Below are positions 46,066 to 58,119 of a stretch of 64,000 nucleotides of DNA, piece after piece (within the stretch, counting starts at the first letter, position 1; the number at the start of each line of letters is the position of its first letter). A model generated the notes under the pieces. The model was not told the origin of the DNA. It did not search any database and worked only from the letters and a program-made list of their open reading frames with translations. The position numbers were made by a program, and so were the translations under genes. The stretch comes from Hydractinia symbiolongicarpus (taxonomy: Eukaryota > Cnidaria > Hydrozoa > Anthoathecata > Hydractiniidae): the NCBI RefSeq assembly GCF_029227915.1, contig NC_079877.1, forward strand, positions 14,261,351 to 14,325,350. Reading direction: 5' to 3'.

Positions 46066-48624
46066 TCCGCGGGTTTGCTAGTTTTACATATTACGTTCCT
46101 CAGATTTTCGCTCAGCGTACATATCCCAGACATCGTTATTCGTGCATTCTTACCATGAAGTGGCAATCCGGCTGCCATTTTGAACACACAAAATGAGGTT
46201 AGTGTTGTAGAGATTTGTTCAACGTATTTAAATTAAAACTTATTTAATGCTTAAAGTTGATTTAAAGACGCCGTTAAATCAGAAGGGTTATTATATGTTA
46301 TTTATACTGGGAAGGGTGGATCTATTCGTCTTACTATCTATTCTCCTTTAAATACTGTTCCACCCGGGCTAAAGTTGGTGGGCGTTGCCATTTTTCCAAA
46401 TGTGGTCCTAAACAAAGGTTCTGATTTTGTTAACATTGTCTCAATCGTTTCTGTGCTGTTTCAAAAGGTAGTTTTATATATAGGGTGATAACATAGGAAT
46501 CATTTTTATAATGTCACTCACAAATCGATTGAATTGTGTTGTAAAAACCAATGATAAACCACGTCCTTAATAAAATTATGAGGTCATAGCAAATAGCATC
46601 AACGCTATACTGTATTCTTGCTAATTTTCCTGAACGTAGCAAACAATTCAAAAGTTATTTGAGGTGGATATGCCCCGATACTCATGGATATTTCAGGACA
46701 AAAAGTATCAACAGGGGTTAAAAAGCAGACGAAAATAATCATGAAAAGACTTAAAGACTTGTGCTTTGTTGAAGCTGGAAATACACTAATGTCACACTCT
46801 CCCAAAGTTTGTCATGCAAGTAAGATAGTTATACATATATTCGGGTAAAACAAACCCTTATTCCCGTTTTAACTTTGATTTGTCAGTAGATTTGTATTTC
46901 ATGGTTTTTTCAAACGTTGGTGGCACTTGACAATCTTACAAACAAACTTGATGCCTGTAAAAGAAAACACATGCCGTAGTTCTTCCTCCGAATATAATAT
47001 CAAACAATGTGTTCCAGAGTAAAAGGAATCCGACCTAATCATGTCAAGTGGTATGTTTTGCCACTACTCCAAACAAGCAGGCTGGAAATTCTATTATTAC
47101 TTCTTCAAGTGGGTGGCTTTAGCAGCGTTGAAAATGTCCTGGTCGCACTTTCTACAGCAAAATTTACTCGCACATTTTAAGAGTTAAGATTTAACCAAAT
47201 AATTTAAGATTTTGAGGCTTAATCGAAGATTGACAAAGTGTACTTTAGCAAGTGCTCAATCTGTTAAAGAAATATCTTAATTAGTTACTAAAAATTATTG
47301 AACGATCAAGACATAAATACTTTGCCACCTTTGCCTAATTATAATTTGTGATTGGTTGCAGGAACCTAATTTTATAATATTCTTAATTGTTCGGAAAACA
47401 TGATCATTATGTTAAACTAAAGAAGCGAACTTTGTCATGCAAACAGTTGCTAAGATGTACCTGGGACATACTTTGTTCACCTGTTCGTAAAATATTTATT
47501 TTTACGCATTAAATGGCACCTTATTGCACAGGTCTGGCTGGGTAGTAAAACTCAATATTAACTCAATCACATCAGTTTAAATACTTAAAGGAATAGACAC
47601 TTCCCGAATTAATTTTCTGCGGTAGCTTTTCAATATCATGAATACGAAATTTAAAAATCCTACCCAAAAGTTATACAGATTTTTTAATTATGTTGGAACT
47701 ACCGAAACGTACGGAAGTCCAAAAACAGAAGACTTGGGTAGCTTTAACATGATGTTTCATTTCAGGAGCTAAATGAAAAATTTCATGTAAACACAACGAT
47801 TTTTCATATCGGTTTAATATTGAAATCGGGTAAATCTCATGTCAGGTCTATGTGAAGGACCTTATACATACATGCTAAGTTAGTTAAACTGAATCTAAAT
47901 ATAACAAATGAAAATTAAAAGTAGATTTTTCATAAAACATAAAATTATGAATGGGTCTTTTGTCCCAAGTTTCTACGTTTGATATGAAAAGCTTAAATGT
48001 AGAAATATTTGGACGTAAAAATTATTACCATCACGACGGCGTTTCTGTGTAATCAATTTAGTTAAAAATTTCATGGCACAAGACAAGGCGTATTAAAACG
48101 ATGTTGAAAATAAAATTGTCAACATAAAACTTACTTACCCTTCGTTTTGTACGCACTTCAATCATCTTGTAGTAAATTGGAAAATAAATTGCACTCTGCA
48201 TGTGTTGAAATTAGAAACGTTGGTTCTGTTTAAATACCACTTAACCCACGCTTCGTAAGTGAACATTTAGTAATTACTTCTCTATGCGGTGGAAGTGACG
48301 AAAAAGTTTTTTTCAAACATGCATTTATGTTGGAATATAGAAATATATGTACGTAAGCGAAAAATTTTTTTTTTTAAGCTTTTCCTTAAACTGGTTGTAA
48401 TTTTCAAGTAAAATTACAAGACGGAAGCAAATGAAATAGACTTGACACAGACATCCATTAAGATGTCAAGCAACATCGAATCAAAAAGTTTGAATTTTTC
48501 ACTCTGCTGGCTAATTGTTAAAAAAAATACACCAAATGAAGTTTGTTACATACTTTATACTTAATTATTGTATTGATTATGTTTATATATCTTGTATCTA
48601 TGGCAACGTTCTTGTTTATACAGA

Positions 48625-48885
48625 CCTGCGCGTAGCCTTGTGGTTCTGGAGTTCGCTTCGCAATCACAAGATCCGTGGTTCGGTCCACAGCGCGGGCATG
48701 TTTAGCAAGTGTCTTTACCACAGCTACGACTCAACCCATGCCATGTGAGGGAAAGTGGGTAGGTATTACCAGTGTATACTTAATGTCTACATTCCGAACA
48801 CAGGACCCACATTAATAACAGTGTTTCCAACACTGAAGTGGCTATATCCTGTATTAATATTCGAAATAATAATAATAATAATAGT
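48625..48885 (+). repeat. tRNA-derived SINE, best preserved copy, ending in an AAT microsatellite
   Basis: Head: GTAGCCTTGTGGTTCTGGAG (box A-like) and GTGGTTCGGTCCAC (box B-like). Body: CAACCCATGCCATGTGAGGG, GTGGGTAGG and TTCCAACACTGAAGTGG. It ends in an AAT repeat at about 48867-48883. The minus-strand copy at 1130-1370 matches along most of this length. Confidence 0.7.
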
Positions 48886-50684
48886 TGTATAATTTTTATT
48901 TTACTTGAAAATGGGTGTATGACACCCGAAACGTCGTAAAATGTTGTTTTAATTTGTACACATACACATGGATGTCCAAGTTTTATCATAAAATGTTGGA
49001 AATCGAATTTCTAATGTCTCATGTAAAAACAACAAGAACTAAAGCGGTTTGAACACTCACACAAATCTATAATGATAAATAATTAAAATGTATTTATTAA
49101 AATATAAGATATGCAATGTTAATATTCGGTATAAAATATTAGACCACAAACTTGGAGAAAGAGATGATGACAAATTGAATCATATTAAAAGTTGTGACTA
49201 TTTTTCGATAACTGAGATATGGCTGGAGAACACACAACTCGAGTCAATTTCGAACATTATAACATTGTCAACATACAGTAAATCAAAACAATCAATTCAA
49301 GACAATGAAAACCCTCGTTTAATGCGAGATTTCTCGAAATTCCAATAGAATATATATCTACTGGTTTAATTATTTTGAGTATGCTGTATAAAGCTACACG
49401 ATATTAAGAAAGCAACAAAAAAAAAGCCGCTACACGCAAAAAAACAATACATAAACAAAAACTTTTTGTCAATACAGCGCGTTATTTGTGGTGGCTTTGA
49501 TTGTGATAGTATTGGCGCCCCTTTTAACTTTTTGTTACCACCATGACAGAACGCAGCCCATACCAAATCACACATCTCTACGAATGTGTGCAAAATAAAC
49601 AGTATTTAATGTTAACATTTAATTCATCCAATCAAAAGCAACCAACGAATTTTCCAATAAAGCAATGCATGTTATGTGCAGTAGAAACTAAAATAATTTT
49701 GTTTCCTTTCTAGTTTAATTTTAATTAGGCACAGGGTGAAGAGGCAATCAAGCAAGTTGAAGAACACTGCCAAATTAGTTTATCAAGTGTGTCTGGATAA
49801 TTAAGAACACGCATGTGGAATAGCTCATTAGTGTTAATTACCTAATTCAAATTGTCAATTCGGTTTGTGATATATTACAAAGAACCCACGTAGAGATATC
49901 ATGACAAGACAATTATGTCTTTGTTTTAAAACGATTTTTATTACTGTTATGTTGATTATTAAATAGGTTCTTCATACAGTAAATTGACAGGAAACACTAA
50001 GCCATTTATATTTTATACCACATTCTTGTCTACGCAAGAGTTAATTATACAGTCAGCAGTTATCTGTCATCTGTTAAACTTAGTTTGGGTGTCCTAGAAG
50101 TTTTGAAGTAGTTCGGCTTGTCTTCATTTGGCTCAAGGCTGGCAAATCGAAATTGAAAGTGGGGAGGGGAGCAAATATATGAATCTTTTTTTGCAAATCC
50201 GTGAAAATGAGAGCTCACGACAATATAATACGCACTACACATGCATTTAGAAAGTTCTGGAAAAGAGAGTATAACTCACAAGTGCACATGATAGACGAAA
50301 GTAAAAAAAACTTCAAAAAAAAAATTTAGCAAAAAAGTAGGGGAGCAATGCCCCTCCCGATTTTTGCTAATACCAATTCTAAAAGTTTGCTCGCATTGTC
50401 ACATATTTGATGTTTATAAGGAAAACGTGTAAATATAGTATCCAAAACTCAAGTACCTCCTTTCCAGTAATGCGATAAGGTTAATTTTTATCTTATTTTA
50501 AATAAAGGTGGGGTGGGATTTTTCAGGATCTTGCCAATTCTTTTTATATAAGCATTTTATATAAGCATTTATAACTTTTAACTCCCGTGGAGTATTCCTG
50601 ACAAGTTTATATTTATGTGAGAATCAACAACTCATCTCTTTAATAATAGTCGTGTTACGGAACCACAAAATGCCACAAATAAAG

Positions 50685-50828
50685 GACGGGTTAACGACTA
50701 GTTTATATTATAACACCCGTATACGTCTGTCTGTCACGCAAAATGGGACCATTACGCACGCAATAATGTACAAAAAGGACGGAGGCAAATCTGCTGAGTT
50801 TTCCACGGGCCACCAACTAGTTTAAGAT
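50685..50828 (+). repeat. Helitron-like dispersed repeat copy
   Basis: The end of one copy (GGACGGGTTAACGACTAGTT) is followed directly by the start of another (ATAACACCCGTATACGTCTG). The second copy ends at CCACGGGCCACCAACTAGTT. This repeats the end-to-end layout seen at 9095-9350. Confidence 0.55.
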
Positions 50829-51374
50829 TAAATATTCTGCACAGCGTTTTACAAGCAACCAAATAACAAAGAACAAACAAAAAAGACAATTTAAAATTGT
50901 TCAGTTAGAGCAGCATTTATAAATGTTTAAAGTTAAAGATACCAGTTGGAGAATTACTTATGAAGACTAACCACACTAGCGAAAAACATTTACATATCAA
51001 CTAAGTATAATCAGTTTGTTTGTTTCAATTTATCATTTGACCCACAGCTCATCTCCAAACAAAGTAAATAGGTTTGACAATAGTAGGAATAAGTGCGGAG
51101 AATAGCTGATCTAACTATTTTAATATTGTTTTATTTGAGATGAATACTTTTGAAAAACTACGAATAAAGATCAACTGGTAGATTTTTTCCCTCAAGTCTC
51201 AAGGTAGAAAGTCTTAGATCCGACGCCAGTTAAGTAATTCCGTCTGTTTTAAAACAATATTCAGTGGCTTATAGATAAATCCACTGGTTCGTTCGTTTTT
51301 ATATACCAAATTTTGTGCGTCTCGCAACTGTGGTGCCATTTGGCGTAGACACAGACAAAATGTGGCAATTATTA

Positions 51375-51420
51375 TAGAAACTAGTCGTTAGTGCGGGAAA
51401 TATCCACGGGTTTGCCGTTG
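51375..51420 (-). repeat. Helitron-like repeat fragment
   Basis: AACTAGTCGTTAGTGCGGGA with ATCCACGGGTTTGCC is a reversed terminal segment of the same family. Confidence 0.45.
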
Positions 51421-52944
51421 CTCAAATCGCCCGTCTTAGCTACATATTTTTGCATCGGTATATCGTACATTTTTATCCGCCTATTAACATGAAGTGACGA
51501 GATTCTCAGATAGGGGTTTGACGTAAAGCTGTCGGGCAACCATTTTGAACAGACAGACTAAATGGGGAAATTATGTTAGAGCCAAACGATGAGTACTCGA
51601 TTGCAAAATGCGTTAAACACAGGGTCAAGCGATTAAAAAAAGCCGCAAACTGTGCTATACATCAAGGTGCAGCACGTAGTGCAAGTACATGGTATGTGGT
51701 AAATCAAGTGAAGTGCATACAGCATTGTATATAGTTTTATGGTGAAATATATTTTTCCAAAAGTTATTTTTCTACAGCTTTAACTGAAAAAAACACAGTT
51801 TACAACTTGTTGTTACCCCGTCATAGCAAAAGCAACATTTTTTTATTTTGCGGAATAAGTTCTCGTGAATGTTCGAAAATTAATCATTACTCCGGACCGA
51901 GCGCTTAGTGCAGGTAAACCGTGTTCCACATCCGCACACTACCCTTTTCCCCCAAAAAATTATTGCAACTTAGGTTTAAATCAAAAGACAGGAAAAGCTC
52001 ATCATTACCCCCGTCTAGCTAAAACAATCCTCAGCAATTTTTTTTGGCGAAATATTCATTGTTAGTCTACCTTGTCGTTACAAAATTGATTGTATGTTAG
52101 GTTCATCAAGACTGATGTCTCATTTAATCAAAGAAACTTTAGACTTTTCTCAAAGTGTATATTACAGTAAAACGGCTACCTGACTGCATTCAGCATGAGG
52201 AAGATAATTTGAAAAATTTGTTGCACCTAACTTCATATGGCTACTTTCAATTTTTAGCCAGAGGTAGCTTATTATATTAAAAGAGTAGAAATAAACATGG
52301 CTAACTATAGGTGGCTGGCATTAAGATGCTTCCTCAATATCAACGTTTGTAGCCAAAATCTTAAAATTGGTTTGTTTATATGTGGCCATAAAACATCACA
52401 ATATACTTATCTTATCATGTACAACATATAACGAAGAAATAGCAAAACAAATACAAAGCTGTTCCAAAATAAAAAGCTGAAAAAAACCCCAGATCTACTA
52501 ACCTTCTTCAAAATGGCCACCACAATATACGGTCATCAGCCATCGATAGCGTTACTGTAATATTCTTGGTACTTTTTATTGCATCTTTCGCTGCAAATAT
52601 TTTGGAACTGTTTTCAATCGATTTCGGCCAATCTTTTTTCGTTGCTAACTTGTAAACCTTCACATATCTTCTTTCACATCAAAACAGGGGTATACTTCCT
52701 GATAGGATAGTTAATGCGCACATGGTGTAGGATACCATATCATGCAAAATGAATGTGTGCAAAGATCTTATCCTAGGAGGAAGTTTATAAACGATCTATG
52801 AGATGACAACCACGCCCTCTTCTATGCCTATGACATGGCCTAATACAAATTCACACAAGGTGCGGAATTTGTTCACAAATAATATTCTGCTATTCCGTTA
52901 TTCTGCTATATTCTGCCGTGCTAAAAATATCACATTTCATGTAG

Positions 52945-53045
52945 CACGAGGTATTACTTGCGGACAGGCAGACATATATGGTTATTGTTAAAGAGAAATA
53001 GTCGGTGGCCCGTGAAAAAATCAACGGGGTTGCCCGTCCTTTATA
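52945..53045 (-). repeat. Helitron-like repeat fragment
   Basis: GGTGGCCCGTGAAAAAATCA, then ACGGGGTTGCCCGTCCTTT, with an inverted GGACAGGCAGACATATATGG-type segment alongside. It matches the GC-rich terminal part of the family. Confidence 0.4.
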
Positions 53046-54589
53046 TACTGCGATAAATAAACAATTATTTAGGCATGTGTTGATATTTAATTCATTGTCT
53101 AGCTGTGTTCAAAACAGCTTCAAAACCACAATCACAATCTTAATTTTAACTTTTCCTCTTTTACAATAACTGCTAAACTATACTTTTCTCTAGTTCGTAG
53201 TTGATGCAGCGAATTTATTTTTGTCCTGCAGACTTAAATAATGTTAGCTTTCATAAACTAACTATCAAACATTAATCTGCACCATAGAATTAAAATTATT
53301 TTCCTATTCGCGAGAATTTATTTTTCCAAACATCGCGGAAAAAGAATTTAAAAGAATTTCTCCCTCCTAATTCATACCAGTTTTTTGTAGAAGACATAAA
53401 GACTGCTGAAATTGAATCAACTAAAGAAAAAGTTCTAAAAAGTGTAAATCGTTTTTTTAAAAAAAGAAAAAAAATGGCAAATTTCGCAAGAATTCCAAAA
53501 TTCCAAAATTTGCTCCCTCGTAGCATTAATAGCCAATTGAAATACTTATCCAGACTCGATAATTTTTTGTTGTGGTTGATTTGTTAAATGATAACTGTGG
53601 CGGTGTTGTAGAGTGCTTTAGGGCGTATTCCTACCATAATTGACTGAAATATTTAGGTACCATTTAGCACTTTAACGCCCCTCGTAGGGATGTCCAACAG
53701 CCCCTGAGTCATCCATTTGTTCACTCAATGTCAGTATTCAGTCATAAATTTTAATTGGGTAATTTAGGCCATATTTCATCTTTATTTTTTTTTGGTAAAA
53801 CGATAAACCATAACTTATGTTGAAGGTAGTCCCATCCTCCATGTTTTCTTCGTTTTCATTATTTTTCTTATGGCTTCGTAAAAGGAAAAATCAATGAAAA
53901 CATAAGAATTAAAACGCTTTTAATTCCATGACCGCGTTATCAACTTAACAAGTCAAAAGGCTAGAGGAGCAATTAACGATGAAATTTATTTGCGTAAGAA
54001 AGCTCCGTCCTTTACAAACAACATGGACATCTAGATACAATAAACCATTTTCGATGTTTCTTTACCCTTATATCGAAGAAATGTAGTACAGCAAAAAGAT
54101 CTTTTCAAGTATGTAATACAAATATACAGAATTGTTTTTAATAGCCTATACACTGCTGCGTGCGTTTCACTCGATTTACGACATACTGCATACCTGTACT
54201 AGAGCGCTCCAATTATGAAGTTTCTTTATCCGGATAAGGCAACGACTGACTTTTTTCTGTGTTTTTACTTTAAGCAAAGGTGCAATAAAGTTTTTTAGAA
54301 AAGGCTATTTTGCGTTCTTGGCTTGCTGTCCTGATTGTCATAAAACTTATCACGCAAAAATTTTTGTCAATTATCTTTATCATGACTGGGTAAACAAAGG
54401 TTATAAACATTGTTTTTTCAGCTAAAGTTGCAAGTAAGTTTGTAAACCCTTCTCTCGATTTACCACATACCGCATACCTGTACTAAATCGCTCCACCTGA
54501 CCGTGTTACATGGTTTGCGGTTCCTATTAAGGGCTCCTCAGGGCGATCAACAACAGTTACTTGTGGCTTAACCCGGCGTTTCGACACCG

Positions 54590-54700
54590 GGTCTCCCGGC
54601 TAGTTATATTAATAATAGCCCTATTCTATCTGCCTATCTGAAAACAAAAGGTCGTGCTACGCAAGCACGATATGCAGTTTTTTAAAAGATTTAAGAATTT
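54590..54700 (+). repeat. Helitron-like repeat copy
   Basis: Terminal CCCGGCTAGTTATATT is followed by ATAGCCCTATTCTATCTGCC, so the end of one copy again abuts the start of another. Confidence 0.5.
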
Positions 54701-55209
54701 ATCCATGGAATACCGACTAATTTATTATCTTTCAAATACAGCGTTAATTAAAGGGCAGCGGTGATAAGGTTCGGAATGTGAATGCAAAGAAGATACAATC
54801 TTAACTATTCTTACTGTTGTTTCTAATTTTTGTATAGGAATTAGTGACTTTATTTAAATTTTACAGACTTGCTCTTAATCACCACATTCAATGAATATTA
54901 AAGTGAATACACAATTTAAGCCTATTCGGTGATGGTATTTCGAAAATTGTATGACCGGGGGTCCGTCCTCCCCCCCTCTATAACTTTTCACAGGCTTGTC
55001 CAAATTGAATCAAACTTGGCACACCTGCAGTACCTCATAAATAAACAAAATGGCAGTAACAAATTTTGGCTTATGTCAGTATTTTCCTGTGACGTCATCG
55101 GAAGCTTGAAATTTGTCTAAATTTCCACTGTCTTTTTTAAATTCAATTACTTACGTTCTAGAGGGAATTTCTGAATTCTCTTTAAAGTTTCTGACAGCTA
55201 AATAAACAT

Positions 55210-56187
55210 TACCTTAAAAGTACAAAATTTCACGGGTATTTAATTTCGCGATTTTCGCAATTTTAGGAACATTCGCAAAATTAAATACCCACAAGAAAAT
55301 TTTAAATCTTGAGATCGCGAAATTAAATACCCGCGAAATTTTATGCCCGCGAAATTGTGTACTCGCAAAATGTTATACCTAAAAGTTCTTTTTAGCCTTT
55401 CCTTTGGCCTCCTTAAAATCTATATATAAAGAATAATGCAGTTTACAAGTGTTCTCTCTGTCAGTCTAATACAATAATATTTTCCCTTATTTGATCCACA
55501 TGAACCAACCGTCAACAGATTTTTAAAATCGCGCATGAAAGAATTATTAAAAGAATGGTATGCCAAGAAAATCTCAAAAGCACTGGAAAGCGGAAAACAT
55601 CAAAATTCCGTTACGACTATCCAAATTAAAGCCATTACATGCCAAGCGGAACGTAAAACTTTTCAACGAAATGCCTTCAGAATCTGACAACAAGTTGATC
55701 CAAAACGGGTGGTTGAAAGCTGGGATTACTGACGGGATAATAATGACGATATCGAAACTTTCGCTTTTAGATCCTTTTTATGACATCGACCCCCTGAAAA
55801 GGAAACAACCGTTGGCTATATGAAAGTGCCGTTTAGATGAGGGAGTAACATGTGATATGCCAAGTGATGATGAAAGCGCATGGGAAGATTCAGATGATCT
55901 GGAATGTAATGACAACATGGAATAGCGTAGACGAAGGAAGTGATTTGGATGAGAAAATCAAGCCCGCAAATACCAAAAAAAAGTGCATTTGACTTGTTTG
56001 ACTGAAAAAAATTAACAAAGTCATGTTGGAGCCTCAGGTATTTGTCTTTTCCTTGTTGTCTTGCTTCCCTTTTGCAGCCCATTAAAAAAAAAAATAAAAA
56101 AAAATAAATAACTACCCAGTAAAAATATGTGAAAATCCTTTGGGATCGCGAAATTAAATACCCGCGAAATTTTATACCTTTAAGGTA
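55210..56187 (+). mobile_element. Pogo-like (Tigger-type) DNA transposon, internally deleted
   Basis: The left end (from TACCTTAAAAGTACAAAATT, continuing CACGGGTATTTAATTTCGCG) matches the complement of the right end (TACCTTAAAGGTATAAAATT, continuing CGCGGGTATTTAATTTCGCG). They agree for about 45 bases with few changes. Both start with TA, the target duplicated by pogo-type elements. The interior carries a degraded transposase C-terminus. An extra copy of the terminal motif at about 55315-55345 may be a nested or rearranged end. Confidence 0.75.
55527..55925 (+). pseudogene. Remnant of a pogo/Tigger-like DDE transposase C-terminus
   Basis: Pieces in different frames read KELLKEWYAKKISKAL, then LKPLHAKRNVKLFNEMPSES, NGWLKAGITDGI and LDPFYDIDPL, and finally an acidic tail (DDESAWEDSDDLECND) ending at TAG near 55925. 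The middle motif (LKPLHAKW followed by a GW..AGI motif) is characteristic of the C-terminal part of these transposases. At least two frame changes and the lack of the catalytic DDE region show that it is dead. Matching inverted repeats surround it. Confidence 0.65.
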
Positions 56188-57860
56188 TTTACCATATTTT
56201 TTGCTTTTTACATAGTTTGCATGAGTAAAAAAAATTGCCCGAAAATTGTTTTTTTCACGCTTTTCGAGTAAAATCCTAAAAAATGTGTAATCGTATATAT
56301 ATGCATATATATGTATAAACAAAATTCTCACAAATATTCCTCTTGCCAAAAAAAGCTGTCTTGCAAGTTTCAAGTCCTGTGATCTTGACGAAAGTTATTA
56401 TATTTTTTCAATTATAAGGATTTCATAGAGATATTTAGGGGTAGTTTGGAGTAATGGCCAATATCTAAAGCTCTGAAAGGTATCCGATCAAAATATTTGG
56501 CATACAGGTGTCTAATAGATAAATATAAAAACTCAGAAAGTATTATAACCATGCAGTATAGGGAACGGACCGCCCCGAATGAGATTAAGGAATAAAATAT
56601 ACCAATGAATCACGCTAATATGCACTTAACTGTATTCGTATACCTCTCCATAAAATCCATATTATTGGCAAAATATAATGACTTTCATTACGTTTATCTT
56701 TAAAACTTTAAACTCAGGACACAACCTTATTTTATGAAGGAGAATCATTCTTTAAATAATAGACATTTGATTAATCCGAGTTCCCGATTTTTTAGATTTT
56801 ATCTGAAAATCGGAAAAAAATCGGATTATAACATGTTGGAAAATTCCAGGACCTAATAGGGTTAATAAATAAGCACCGGTAAATTTTTGTTTTATAGTGT
56901 CCCTGTGATGTTGACTTTTTAATAAATTGACACTGGTCCACTAATATTTATCATATCGGTAAATATGTTTAACATATTTACCGGGAATTAAAATATACTT
57001 TGTGGATTCTTGATGAAGGGTTCTATTGTTGGCTTTTATTTTTATTCGCTTGTGTTGTTTCTTTGAATAAAGCAGTCTTACGTATTATATAATGTGCTTT
57101 ATTAGTGCCATTTATCAGGAAGTTAAACTATGTGTACATTTGGAAGTCCCCGATAATTCAGTGGACAAGGGAATAAAATGAAAGCCATGTTTAATGTGAG
57201 TCATATTTAAGTCACAGGTTTTGTAATATGCTTGACGAAGCATGCTACTTTTCCCAGTTTCTTGTTACAAAAAAAAAAATTAAGTAAAACTTAAAACAAA
57301 AAAGTGGGCGATATTTTTACTTTCTTATTTTCAAAAAATGGTAAAATTTCTACAAAATAAGAACATGCTCCTTCCTCTCTCTCAGACTCGACACACCGCC
57401 CTTCACTGTGGCGGTAAAATGCAGCGCCGTGGAGAAGAAATTAATCCTTGTGACGGGTCTCACAATTATTGGTCCTCTCTTTTAATACTCAGTCAACGTT
57501 TGTGACATTAATTATGGTAATTATTTATTTTACATGAGCATGTAGCCGGTAAGGAGCATCCATATTTATGATAGTAGAAAAAAAAACGACATTTTAAGGA
57601 ATCTATTCTTGTAAAAAAATATACAAAAACTTATATTATAAAATTTAAGTAAACCTTACACAACTAAGGGAATATGTATTCGTTCGAATAAACTATTGTT
57701 TTCTTGTTTCAGGCATAGTTTAATTCATGAGGTTTGCCAACATTTTCATCTAACGAAAATATACTTTTATTTAAACATAAATAAACATTAAATAATAATA
57801 AAAAAAAATCTATTAATAAATATACAACAGCTACATATTTACAAAATATACAATACATTC

Positions 57861-57866
57861 TTTATT
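57861..57866 (-). terminator. AATAAA polyadenylation signal for the ankyrin gene
   Basis: AATAAA on the minus strand about 255 bases beyond the stop codon. Another copy lies at 58100-58105, only 15 bases after the stop; either could be used. Confidence 0.4.
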
Positions 57867-58119
57867 ACACAAAAAACATTTTAGGATGCTAAAACAGATT
57901 TACATTCAGCATATCGGCACTTATTGTATGTGTATGAGAAGCATACTTTTTAAGCCTAACCAGAGCTTTAACTTTTTAAAGAGATGGATCGATCAATCGG
58001 TCAAAACGAGCGAATTTGCTTATAACTGTGAAGAAACAGCGCAACTAAACAAAACAATATATTACTTTAAATAATAAAAATTTACGTTTTGGTATTAACT
58101 TTATTGCATCAGTGTCCAG

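Larger units (their letters stand above)
40820..58119. other. Gene-poor spacer between the DGK and ankyrin genes
   Basis: About 17 kb with no gene I can support. It should hold the DGK promoter (right of 40819). It also holds a direct repeat at 42017-42083, a possible tiny coding exon at 43197-43238, a SINE at 48625, several Helitron-like fragments between 46 and 55 kb, and the pogo-like element at 55210-56187. A palindrome lies at about 56957-56983 (CGGTAAATATG and complement). The other open frames are short, AT-driven and without recognisable motifs. Confidence 0.6.

Noticed and set aside
48630-48700. tRNA gene suggested by box A-like and box B-like sequence
   Set aside because: The segment does not fold into a clean cloverleaf with a clear acceptor stem, and the same sequence recurs with a shared non-tRNA body, so it is a SINE head.
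55816-56373. 185-residue minus-strand open frame
   Set aside because: It runs antisense through the pogo-like element and its inverted repeat. Composition is hydrophobic and AT-driven, and the plus strand there encodes the transposase relic.
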